A stretch of DNA of 64,000 nucleotides from assembly GCF_008831285.2 (NCBI RefSeq), contig NC_045143.1:1-64000 (forward strand). The letters run 5' to 3'. The position numbers and the translations under genes are program-made. Under the pieces are notes generated by a model that was not told the DNA's origin, ran no database searches, and was given only the letters and a program-made list of their open reading frames with translations. This document shows positions 40,117 to 51,473 of this stretch, piece by piece; the stretch's first letter is position 1, and every line of letters starts with the position of its first letter. This stretch comes from Nymphaea colorata (taxonomy: Eukaryota; Streptophyta; Magnoliopsida; Nymphaeales; Nymphaeaceae).

Positions 40117-40316
40117 CTTGGAGTATTCTGCCCTAAATCTTATTTTCTGCCGTGCTTGGAGTATTCTGCCCTAAATCTTATTTTCTACCGTGGTTATCCT
40201 CAAACTCTGTTTCTGCCCTTAATCCCACGATTTGCCCTAATTTCTGTTGCCCTAAATTCTGTTTTTTGCCCTAAGTCACACGGTTTGCCCTAATTTGCCC
40301 TAATTTGCCCTAATTT
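40117..40316 (+). repeat. Tandem repeats in the retrotransposon leader
   Basis: A 38-bp repeat lies twice at 40117-40154 and 40155-40192 with one mismatch. A TTTGCCCTAA decamer lies three times at 40284-40313. TGCCCTAA-type words recur throughout the leader between the PBS and gag. Confidence 0.9.
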
Positions 40317-40380
40317 CTATCGTGACCTCTAAAATTCTGCCCAAATCGTCTGTTCTAATCCTCTTTTTCAATCATGAATC

Positions 40381-43300
40381 ATGAACCAGCCGGCTCCCTC
40401 TCTTCTATCCTCTAGTTTTCTCTCACAACTCATCTCTCAAAAACTGAACCATAGTAATTATTTGACTTGGAAACGCCAAATTGTCCCATTTATTAAGAGC
40501 CATAGACTGTATGGGCACATCGATGGGACTACTCCAGCACCTCCAAAGTATGTTAACCGTGAAATAAAGAAGACAGTCGTGGGAGATAAAGGTGTTGGGG
40601 CCTCGGCTGGAAGTGAAATCAGTTTTGAATATGAAACTCTTCTTGAGAGCAATCCCGAATATGAAGTTTGGCTGGCTCACGACCAGTCTCTTGTTGCTTA
40701 TATCACTTCTACCTTGTCAGAAGAGGTATTGGGAGGTATTGATGATGATTTAACTGCCCTAGAGTTGTGGTCTACCCTTGCTACAACATATTCTCAAGTC
40801 TCGGAAGCACGTTTTCTACAATTAAGAAGGCAATTTCAGGATATCAAGCGTGGGACGCGTACAGTTTTGGAGTATTTGAATGAAATCAAGAGTGTTAGTG
40901 ATCAGCTTGCTGCAATTGGACATCCCGTCAGCGACAAAGACAAAGTCCAACAAGCCTTGAGTGGACTGGGAACGGAATTTGATATTTTTTGCACAGCCTT
41001 GGAAGTCTTACCTGTTCTCCCATCTTTTGAAGATCTAAAGGCCAAGCTTTTTCAACATGAAGCTAGTCGAGTTCAACGACATAATCTGGTTCCTTCCAAC
41101 AGCCACAATGTATTGATCACAGGAACTCACGCACTGCAAGGAAATCGCACTCGTTCTTGGACTCCTCAGACAGGCATGGGAAGAGGGATTCTCCCAACAC
41201 CGCCAGGCATGAATACTACCTCTGCCACATCTAGGAGAATCCCGACATGCTTCTATTGCAACAAGAAGGGGCATGTAAAATCAGAATGTTGGCACAATCC
41301 TCAGAACAAGAATAGTCAGGTCAGGCGCGAGAATAGGACAGTAGCGGGGTCAGCTCCATCCTCGTCTGGATCAAATCCAACTTCAAAGGTTTCAGCAGAC
41401 GTGCAGCAACTTCTAATGACAGCCTTATCCAAACTTAACTTGAAGCAAAATGAGCAAGGAGAGTGGTATGTGGACTCTGAAGCAGCAGCCCACGTTACTG
41501 GTGACACAGGTAATCTCTCTAGTGTTTCCCCTTATTTAGATCAAGGCTCAGTAGTCACGGGAGATGGTTCCCATCACACAATATCGCACATTGGAAATGC
41601 ACAAATATCCATGGGTTCTTCTTCCATTCCATTAAAGAATGTCCTTGTTGTTCCAAGTGTCAAGAAAAATATTATCTCAGTGTCCAAACTTATTGATGAT
41701 ACTCACTCCTCTGTTGAATTCACACCATCTTCTGTTTATGTCAAGGATGCTCAAACCAAGAAGACATTCGCTGAGGGCACTCGCAAAGGAGATATGTATG
41801 TCCTTGAAGAAGCTCCAAAGCTGTCCAAACCTCACCCTCCAGATTCATGTTCTTCAAGTCATAATGAAGTCAATGTCGCAGAATATAATAAGCCATCCAT
41901 TTGGCATGGTCGGTTAGCTCGTAGTCAGTCTTTTGTTCGAAGTCTTGTTGCAGACGGACTCTTAGATAAGTCCAGTCTGAGTTCAGTCAGTGAGTCCAGC
42001 ATGTGCTCGAGTTGTCATCTTTGTAAGAGCCATGCTCTTCCTTTTCAGTCAATTAATAAAAGAGCTTCAAGGATTTTTGACACCATATATTCTGATGTTT
42101 GGGGGCCTGCTCCAATTCCCTCTTCTTCTGGGAGTAGGTACTATGTCATTTTTATAGATTCATATTCTCGACATACTTGGATACACTTCATGAAACACAA
42201 ATCTGAAGTTTTCAGTTTGTTTACTCAATTCCATGCCTTGGTTCGAAATAAATACTCCAGTAATATTGTGCATTTTCAATGTGATGGTGGTAGTGAATTT
42301 ATTTCTAATGAATTTACTGAGTATCTACTAGATAATGGGATCACTAGACAGATTTCATGCTCACATACTCCTCAGCAAAATGGAATTGCTGAACGGAAAC
42401 ATAGACATATTGTTGAAAGCGCGCTCAGCATGATGCATGACACAGACTTACCCATGACATTGTGGACTGAGGCTTTTCATACGGCTGTGCATGTTATAAA
42501 TCGACTGCCATTGGCTTTGCTTGATGGCAAATCCCCATATTTTTTATTACATCAAGAGCAGCCACGCTATGAGGAATTGCGTGTTTTTGGATGTGTTTGC
42601 TATGTGCATGTTGATGTTTCCTTACGTAACAAGTTTCAAGATCGTGCTATTTTGTGCAGATTCGTAGGGTATGCAGAAAACTACAAGGGTTATAGATGTT
42701 ACAACCCTAAAACTGGGCGTGTTCATATTTCACGGCATGTTGTTTTCGATGAAAACTGGTTACAAGATCCCAAGGCTACTTGCATGACACTCAAGGATAA
42801 AAATGAGATTTATGATACTTGGCTGCATGCTGAAATCCTAAGACAAGGGACTGACCGTTTGATTGAGCACGAGGAGCAAGATGTTAATGAGGCTGAGACA
42901 CTTGTGAGAGATTCCTTGGACAGCATGCCCTCATCCTCACAACCCCATGATTCACCTATACATAGTCGGTTCTCAGGCCTTGTGTACTCTAGGCGATCAG
43001 CTCCTAATGCAGCCCCACGTCAGTCCCAACGTGTGCGACATCCCATTGATCGGTGGGTAAGTTATAACAACTTTTCTTTAGATTTTCAGTTGTTTATGAC
43101 AGAAGTCAGCAAGAAGGTCGAACCAAAATCCTATCACCATGCAAGTAAGGAAAAATGTTGGGTTGAAGCTATGAATGAGGAAATAGCAGCATTGCATGAG
43201 TGTCAGACTTGGCAGATTGTCCCTCGTCCAACTGATAAGAATGTTGTGGGCTCCAAATGGGTCTACAAACTGAAATATAAGCCAGACGGTAGCATTGATC

Positions 43301-44644
43301 GACATAAAGCACGTCTTGTGGCCCGTGGTTTCACACAACAATATGGGGAAGATTATGATGAAACATTCAGTCCGGTTATCAAGATGGGCACAATACGTGT
43401 GATTATTTCTCTTGCAGTCTCATATGGGTGGCCTCTTTATCAGTTAGATGTCAAAAATGCTTTTCTACATGGGATTCTTAAGGAAGAGGTATACATGGAG
43501 CAACCTCCCGGCTACAATACTCATGATCCTCAAAAATGGGTTTGTAAGTTACACAAGTCTTTATATGGGCTGAAGCAAGCTTCTAGATCATGGTTCGATC
43601 GGTTTTCTCATCATATACAACAAGCTGGTTTTCTACGAAGAAGCTACCACTTGGTTACTTATCTATGTAGATGATATTGTTATAACTGGGAATTCTTCTT
43701 CTCATATATCTTATGTTAAGGATCTGTTGCAGCAAGAATTCAAGATGAAAGATCTCGGCGAACTTCGGTACTTCTTGGGTGTTGAACTTGATAGAGCAAA
43801 TGATCGATTGACTCTTACGCAGCATAAGTATACTCTTGATATTTTGGACAGGGCAGGTATGATTAATTGCAAACCCATAACTACTCCTAGTGTTCTAAAC
43901 ACTAAATTGGCTGCCTCTGATGGAACTGCTGCCTATTCAAATCCTACCTTCTATCGCAGCATTGTTGGTATGTTACAATACCTTACCTTTACGCGCCCAG
44001 ACATAGTCTATGCTGTAAATCAGATCTCTCAATTTATGCATGCACCCACAGAAGGACATATGGATGCTCCTAAGCGGATCTTACGGTATCTCAAAGCTAC
44101 TCTTGGGGATGGATTGATCTATACAAAGTGTCCCAATATTTCTCTTGGACATAGCATATATACTTATACTGATGCAGACTGGGCAGGAGATCCTGATGAC
44201 CGACGCTCAGTTTCAGGTTTCTGCCTTTTTCTTGATTCTAATCTCATTTGTTGGAGCAGTAAAAAGCAGCGTGCCGTTGCACGATCTAGCACTGAGGCAG
44301 AGTATAGAGCAATGGCTGCAGGGACAGCTGAGGCATCATGGTTACGACATTTGCTTGGAGAGCTTCATCCACCTATTGTTCAGTCCTCATTGCTATGCGA
44401 CAATCAAAGCGCCATCAAAATTGCCTTCAACCCCATTTTGCATAATCGTACCAAGCACATTGAGATTGATCAACACTTCATTCGTCAGAAGGTTGAAGAA
44501 GCCGAGATATTGCCTACTTATATATCCACCAGTGAACAAATAGCGGATCTTTTTACCAAAGGTCTTACAGGGCAGCATTTTTGGGATTTGAAAAACAAGT
44601 TGTGCATGATCAAATCTCATGCACAACTTGAGGGGGGCTGTTAA
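40381..44644 (+). pseudogene. Copia gag-pol polyprotein gene, frameshifted in reverse transcriptase
   Basis: The first frame is 40381-43671 (1097 codons), stopping at TGA 43672. The second frame carries pol on to TAA 44642-44644, just inside the 3' LTR. Domains in order (residues of the first frame) are: gag (about 20-240, YLTWKRQI); zinc knuckle C290-C293-H298-C303; protease at D365; integrase zinc region (H509, C542, C545); integrase core D572, D635, E671 with 35 residues between the last two; RT from about W927, with LDVKNAF Asp at 1023. The YVDD box is at 43664-43675 in the other frame. RNase H follows, with acidic residues at 44171, 44300 and 44399. Two lesions stand out. The protease motif reads D-S-E instead of D-S/T-G. 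Just before YVDD the spacing is about 15-20 residues short of the family and the frame changes, which fits a small deletion. An out-of-frame ATG at 40374 precedes the start. The element is unlikely to be autonomous. Confidence 0.93.
44597..44638 (+). other. Hairpin and polypurine tract before the 3' LTR
   Basis: AAGTTGTGCATGA (44597-44609) and TCATGCACAACTT (44617-44629) form a perfect 13-bp stem with a 7-base loop. The polypurine tract GAGGGGGGC (44630-44638) abuts the stem and the LTR. The tract primes plus-strand synthesis in this class of element. The stem lies within the last pol codons. Confidence 0.85.
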
Positions 44645-44945
44645 GTCTGTACGCATCAATGTAAAGGGATCGGGTCTGGATCGGGTCTGTTCAGACCCGA
44701 TCCACTTCGTTTTTATGTCTTCACGTCTAAGTGGTGGCACCTCTTGTAATTACTTCATGTTTTATTCCTCTTTTTGTTGTAACCTAATTAGGTTTATGTT
44801 TTAATAATAGAGATCAAGCATAGTGTGGCTGCATTGGCCGCCGGTTCTCTTACCTTCATTGCCTTCTTCTATTCTCTATTCTCCATCCTCCTTATTTTCA
44901 GACGGAGAGACGTGATTCGGTGATGTTTTAGTGAAGATTCTCACA
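44639..44945 (+). repeat. 3' LTR
   Basis: It is 307 bp and identical to the 5' LTR except one A/T change. Its start supplies the pol stop codon. The hairpin arms lie at about 44678-44703. Confidence 0.97.
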
Positions 44946-44950
44946 CATGT
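44946..44950. repeat. Target-site duplication CATGT, right
   Basis: It matches 39760-39764. Confidence 0.93.
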
Positions 44951-45621
44951 GAGCCACTTATTGATGCAAATTAACTATTTGGATATTAAGCAGGCAACAG
45001 ATCCACCAATCCACCAATTTACTGATTCAGGTTCATTTCCTCTATGTACGAAAAACACAATAATCCTATAAACATATGGCTTCTGTTTTATAACGAGAAT
45101 AAAGAAAGTTAAATTCTGGAAGCCAAAAAGTCGCAACGGCGAATTTGCTTTCCCCAACTCGACAAAACCTTCGCCCACTCCCACCGCCTCTGCCATGCCT
45201 ATCCAAGAAACGTCTCAACTCTTCTCTTGTGTCTCTCCTATTCTTCTTCGTCTCCTGCAATGCAACCCGTCTCCGTCCCACCTCCCCTCTGCTTCACATG
45301 TATGAATACTTCTCTTTCTGAGTCGGCCTCTAGCTCTGATTTACAGCAGTAACCTGCGCGATCAAGGTGGTGCATCCCTAATCAGTGATGGGTGTTCTCA
45401 TATGACGTCGTTTGAAATAGGTATGCTAACCTGGTCTCTCTCTCTCTCTCTCTTTGAGGCTCTGCGTCGACCATTGATGACGCACCTCTTGCCTTCTTGT
45501 CTCTTCATTCGTTTCTTCCCTTCAACGCGGTAGCCCTCAAATTGGTTGATGAAATGTCAGTGTGTATGTATGTACACTATTGTTTTTTTTTAAATTCCTC
45601 AACTTATGTTATTAGTCCACA

Positions 45622-45701
45622 ATGGGGAATCGAGGGCGGCGACGATCGCATCAAGAGGATCTCCACGTCGATCCGTGTGATCCCAAATTTCCCCAAGTCC
45701 G
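45622..45701 (+). pseudogene. APT-like first exon, frameshifted (unit 4b)
   Basis: The start region reads ATGGGGAATCGAGGG, two bases shorter than in unit 5, so the ATG is out of frame with GGDDRIKRIST and SIRVIPNFPKSG. The rest of the exon and the GT donor are kept. It lies about 0.7 kb downstream of the copia insertion. Confidence 0.58.
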
Positions 45702-48700
45702 GTATCTCTTTCTCTATCTCTCTCTCTTTCCCTTGAGCACGGCTTCTTGATTACTTTCGGTGGGCCTTCAAATTTGTGGTCTTGGGTTCTGTTCGTTATT
45801 TGCAGGCAGCCGCCATCTACCACTGGTTGTCGGCAGACAGCGAGTCACTGCAACAGTCATTCCCTGAGATGCGCATCGAAGCCTCAAAGGTTAGAAACTT
45901 AGAACAGGGGTAGTTTATTGTCATGCATCCGAGAGGGGTTGCTTGAAGGGTTTTAATTTTCAAGGTTTTCTACAGTTAAGATGCTTCCAACACCATAGTG
46001 CAGGACTTAACCTTCGATTCTACCATGCATCAAAAAAGTGATAGCGGTCAATCCTTTGACTTGTCTTAGGCCTTTCGCATGTATGATTAGGATGCAGAAA
46101 TCGTATTTCAGTACTCATCTAATTTAAATTTTTGGCGGTGATATTTCAGAAAAGAATAGATTTATATTGGAATTTGGTAGAGTTAGGGTTCATTTAGGTT
46201 GCATTGCTATTCCTATGGGCATTTACGGAAGAGAGATACACAAGGGCATGCATATATTCTCGTATGTGATTACCTTTAGTGATCAATTAATGTGTTGATC
46301 TTATGTTGTAACTTTTTAGCCTTCTAAGTAATGTTAGACGGCTGTTGTTATAGTTGGAAGTACTTCAGGTATTGTTGGTCATTCCAGCCTACTGTTGGAT
46401 GCTTGTCGCTCAACCTTGTGGTTGGTTGAGTTGCACACTAAAGGTTTTGTTTAGGGCTTTTTTTTTTTGTGGTTTCAAAAAAGTTAGGAGATAATGGTAA
46501 TAGGTTTATGGTGAAAAAAACATCTAAATGCAGAAAATGGACAAATGGTATGTGGGGGCATTAGCTATTAGAAGGTTCTTTGTGTATTATCGCAAACACT
46601 TGTGTATATGCAATTTATATGTGTATGTGTATGATCCATCAAGCTATATGCACAAGTGCGTATATAACCGTAGTCTTACATATATATACATTTGACTATA
46701 TTAGTAATATATGTAAGCATTTTTATTCTTTTTGTAATTGTATTTTTCTAATTTTTATGTTTGTGCAAGCTCAGCTTGGTCAAATTGAGTCTGACCAAGC
46801 TATGGTCAGACCTGTGAGTTTTTTAGGCCTTGGTGCCTTATATTATCACCAAGAGGTAGGGACTTCTCAACTATATCGGAGCTGAACATCTCTTCTGCAC
46901 ACAAATACCTGCACTTACAAAGCTCAAGTTGAAATTCTCAGGAATTTTGCTAAAGGAAGTTGTGATCCATTTGATATACTACTTGCCTTTTGCTCTTGAA
47001 AAGTTTCATGTTTCAGGCGGAGTTCTAAAATCTGTCCATCCCCAAAGTCTCATCCCCTCATCCAAAAATTTTTTTATTGCCCCGTTGTTTCACTAAACCT
47101 GACCTTTAGGCCAATATTTTCCTGTGTTCAAACATTTACGAGGATTTAACATGAAATATACTGTGAGAGAAGCCACAATGCTCTGTAAGATCTTGGCAGG
47201 TAGCAAAATGAGGGTTGAGAGATGGGCTCGAGGCTTGTGTAGTTGTTCCTCTAAGTCTGTAATCATGAGTACCGGGTAGGCATAAAGCTGAATTATGTCA
47301 ATTTCGCGAAGATAATGACTTACGAACCTTTGGCTCGTCGAAAACTCGTAAGGTGAAGCGGGTTGGACACGTGACAAAGCTACACATAACTACCAAAGCG
47401 GTGGAGCTTCGTAGTAGCCTTTGAGGTGGTGAGGTATTCCCTCAAAGGTGAAGGTCGGCCTGAAAAAAAAAAAATCAAAGGAAAAGAAATCAAAAAGGTA
47501 AAAAGCTGAATGCAAAAAAAGAAAAAGAAAAAAAGAAAAAACAAAAGGTGTGCCAAGAGATGAAAGACATGAAAGCTAAACTTGCAGGAATTGAATGTGA
47601 CAGTCTTTCCTAGATGTGTGATTTTGGGGTCAATATCTGCTCCTTTATTACCTAAGACGTCGAGGATGATTCCTTTATGTTCAGATTTCGAAAATTGAAA
47701 GATGTCCCTTCTAGAGGTTCGGCAACATTGATGCGAAATGAATCCTAATGCTTGTATGGTAGTATGGGTAAATGAATGACATATTGTTTGCACAACACGA
47801 GCACTCAAGCTTATGAGTTAAATTGATAATTTTGAACTATTTCAAAATAAAAACTTGACATCTCTTGTTATGTTTCGAGGTTTTTTAGGCATAAGAGGAA
47901 CTAACCAATTCCCTTTGGTCTTGAAAGGTGTTTGCCATTTCATTAACAAACTACTAGTCCCTTTCATGGAATAGATGAAGTCATGGAATAGTCCTCAAAC
48001 CTAGTCCACTTATGCTGAATGTGACAAATTGTCCTTCTTTTCCTCTGTCTTGGGAGAGGCAGATCATTTGGAAACCTGACCCATTATTGCACCTTAATTG
48101 AGTCTCCTCAACCCGTTGAAATGCCTTCAAACTGCATTTCAATGACATAACCCAAACTTAGGGTTGAGGCTGTCATGGAAGGTCTCTTATCTGTTTTCAA
48201 AAGAACCGGTCAATTTTGAACTGTGACATTTTTGAAAAGTTATATCCTTTGAAGTTGCATGAGTTTTGTTCTTGGCTTCATCTAATATTTGTCTTGGCTT
48301 GAAATACATGGTTTTGCAAAATGGGGTGGAATTATTCTTCATCATCATCAACTACCCACCCATGCCTTTGCTTCGACAGCTGGGTCCTTCATAGATTTGG
48401 ACCAGCTTATTATTCAGTTCTTCCTTGTTTCTTCTTGTGTCATGTTAGTCGAGAGTTATGGATATTTTAACTAGTATGTGTTTGTTTATCCATAAATCAG
48501 GACAATGTCCTGCATTGGGGAAAAATTATGATATTATTGAATCTTTTCTCATTGATGCTATTTATGTTGTGTCACTCATTTAAGGCTGGCTGTTCGGCAT
48601 GCTCCCCATCGATTGAGGCTATTGCTTTTAATCTAGTTCTTCTCCTTTCCATAACCGAGATGTTTTTCCTACATTGGAGGAGAAGGTGGGTTGAGGTTGG

Positions 48701-51391
48701 ACCAAAATTATATCAGAATGTAGGTTCTTTAGGCGTGAAAATGACACAACTAATGCTTATTTCAGAATGTCTTGGAAAGCTTGTTTTTAGATTTGTTATT
48801 GGTTTTGAATTTTTTTATGTTCTTAACCAAATGTCGTTGCTGCTGGTAAGGCCCATGATCATGAACTGGAAGGTGAACAGTGATACTTTTTTTCCCAAGA
48901 CTTTCCTAACACTTGATATGGCAAGCATTTTATGCAGAGGTTGGGCACTATTGCATGAATTGGTGAACTTGATCCTAACATTATGGGTTTTCCTGAACTA
49001 GGTTGCTTGACCATGCCTGGTGTGATTGGCGAACCAAGAGCCTCTAATGCCATTCACCATTCAACGACAACTTTTCTACAAAAAGCAAAATACTTTATAC
49101 AACCAAAGGAGGTTGTTGAGTTGGTTGAAGGCATCCTCAGGAATGTGTTGTTGATGTACTGAACATGAAATAATGTCTTTTCTTTTATGTTTGTTGTGGT
49201 TTAATGCATAATGTTTGTTGTGGTTGAAAGCATATGTTGCCAGCAACCAAAACTGGTTGTTGAGTTGGTTAAACACTTGCTAGAAGATAGAGTCTATACA
49301 TAGGATTGAGTTGCAGTTCATTACCAAGAGATTGGAGTAACTTCGGATCGATGAAGGCCGAGAGATATGCCATGAAACAACTTAGCTGTCAAAGGTACAA
49401 AAGTTACAGCAGTAACTGCTATTGTATATACATACAGAAGCAACTAGGCTTTTAAGGTAGTTTGTGAATTAATCTTCATGTACATTTGTCACAGAGCAAA
49501 GTTTGCTGGCCTAACACTCACCATGGGATAGATGTTGATTGGAGAAAAAAGAGGGGATACACTAGTCTTGATCATACACCCAGCATACAGTAATTGAAAG
49601 CAGCACTTATTATGACCATTTCCCTGGTTGGATGGAAGGCACAAGGTATGTTTGCACACTGATACTTAGACACCAATTAAATAACTGAGTCGACTTAAAA
49701 CCAGCTGATGGAGGTTGAGAGTTCGATTCCGCGATAGTCTCTTGGCATAATCTGGTAGCTTTAATTTAATTTACATCCAAATTTCACTTACATCCAAGAG
49801 ATAAATGTTAGCCCAACTTTGAAAAAGGAACCACAGACCGGCCCCTGTCCTTGGGCACACTGCTTACTAGGAAGTTGGTGAATCCAATCCTTTTTCTTCT
49901 TGCTTTGTACAGAGGTTCGAATGTGTGAATTCTGAAGCACTCATCGCACATTCAACCATGCATGCACACACCGATGTGAACATGAAAATGCTGGTGAATA
50001 AGATGATTAATTAGCAAAGGTAAGTAACAAGTACATAATAGTCATCATCAGGAAGAGATGCTATCCAAATTCATATAGTTTAATATGCCTCAATGGATTT
50101 AAATCCCAATTGACGAGGTATTCTTCCATGTCCTTCTGGTGTGAAGCATCATGATCACAAAGCGATTCCATGATGCTAAGAATGGGAATTAAGTTGGAGA
50201 AAGCTGCCCCCAGCCTTGCCCCCTAAGTATTCCAAGTATGTCAAGGCAGCATAGCAGTTGCTTGGTGAGGTTGTGAATATTAGAAATGCTTTGAGATCTG
50301 AGACCAACAAGAGCCAAAGCTTTCGGGGACATCCGGTTCCAAGGAGATGGATACAGGAACAAATGCTTCTATAAGACCACGTTAGGTTTTTGAGAGCAGA
50401 CAAAAAATCTTACAAGTCATGTAAGTGGGTTTTGCAAGGAGAAAAGTTCAAAGCTCAGAATCTACTATCATCTGATCGGCTCATTTGGATGCAGAAGTAT
50501 TATAAGGAGAAGGGTTCCTTGATATTTGAGCTCTAAATCTACTCTCAGCTCATGACCAGCTCATTTGGATGTGGAAGTGGGTTTTGCAAAGGAAAGGGTC
50601 CTAAACAGTGGTGGAACAAGAAGTGCTGGATTAAACTGTTCTGCACGCGTATATTTTCTATGTTCATCTATGTCCCTCCAAAAATAAAATATCCCTCTCT
50701 ATGCGATATTTTATTTTTGGAGGGGCATAGTCCAAAATTTATTGTTCCGCCACTGTATAAATGTATTTCTCTTGCTTTCCTCTGTTTGCATCTTTACATT
50801 TTTGGGTTTTTGTCTCGGTGATTTAATTGCCTGTTTGCTGCTATTATTAAAAGTTTTGCGGAGCATGTGCATGTGAACCACTTATTGATGCAAATTAACT
50901 ATTTGCTTTCCCCAACTCGACAAAACCGTCGCCCACTCCCACCGCCTTTGCCATGCCTATCCAAGAAACGTCTCAACTCTTCTCCTCAACTCTTCTTCTG
51001 TGTCTCTCCTATTCTTCTTCGTCTCCTGCAATGCAACCTGTCTCCGTCCCACCTCCCCTCCCCTCTGCTTCACATGTATGAATACTTCTCTTTCTGAGTC
51101 GGCCTCTAGCTCTGATTTACAGCAGTAACCTGCGCGATCAAGGTGGTGTATCCCTACTCAGTGATGGGTGTTCTCGTATGACGTCGTTTGAAACAGGTTA
51201 GCTCTCTCTCTCCCTCTCTCTCTCTGTTTGAGGCTCTGCGTCGACCATCGCTGACGCACCTCTTGCCGTATGTTATCTCTTCATTCGTTTCTTCCCTTCA
51301 ACGGTAGCCCTCAAATTGGTTGATGAAATGTCAGTGTGTATGTACACTATTGTTTTTTTTTAAATGCTTCAACTTATGTTATTAGTCCACA

Positions 51392-51473
51392 ATGGGGAAT
51401 CGAGAGGGCGGCGACGATCGCATCAAGAGGATCTCCACGTCGATCCGTGTGATCCCAAATTTCCCCAAGCCCG
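51392..51473 (+). pseudogene. APT-like first exon, best preserved copy (unit 5)
   Basis: The frame reads MGNREGGDDRIKRIST and then SIRVIPNFPKPG before a GT donor. It is 82 nt long, with ATG in frame and the family-typical FPKPG. Of the four copies this is closest to what is known of plant APT N termini, so it may be nearest to the parental gene. The next exon-like block (about 51577-51661) does not continue as APT in any frame I tried, and no catalytic exons were found downstream before the array ends. It is listed as a pseudogene fragment, but a transcribed partial gene is possible. Confidence 0.6.

Larger units (their letters stand above)
39765..44945 (+). mobile_element. Ty1/copia LTR retrotransposon, 5181 bp, full length but defective
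   Basis: Two 307-bp LTRs (39765-40071, 44639-44945) differ at one base ('gttgaaacc' versus 'gttgtaacc'). They begin TGTTAAG and end TCACA. A CATGT target duplication flanks the element (39760-39764, 44946-44950); the empty site is seen in units 1, 2 and 5. A PBS follows the 5' LTR and a polypurine tract precedes the 3' LTR. The order gag, protease, integrase, RT, RNase H defines copia. One difference in 307 points to a very recent insertion, after the array copies had diverged. Lineage was not determined. Confidence 0.97.
34376..47123. repeat. Tandem unit 4b (U4151 to about U11771), carrying the copia insertion
   Basis: It begins at 'tgtacaaaagctatacagc' (U4151) directly after U7533 of unit 4a, with only 1-2 bases of microhomology. 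It is interrupted at 39765-44950 by the retrotransposon plus target duplication, then continues to 'ccaatattttcc' (about U11771) and jumps to U5715. Its variants alternate between the unit 1/2 type and the unit 4a/5 type. Confidence 0.92.
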
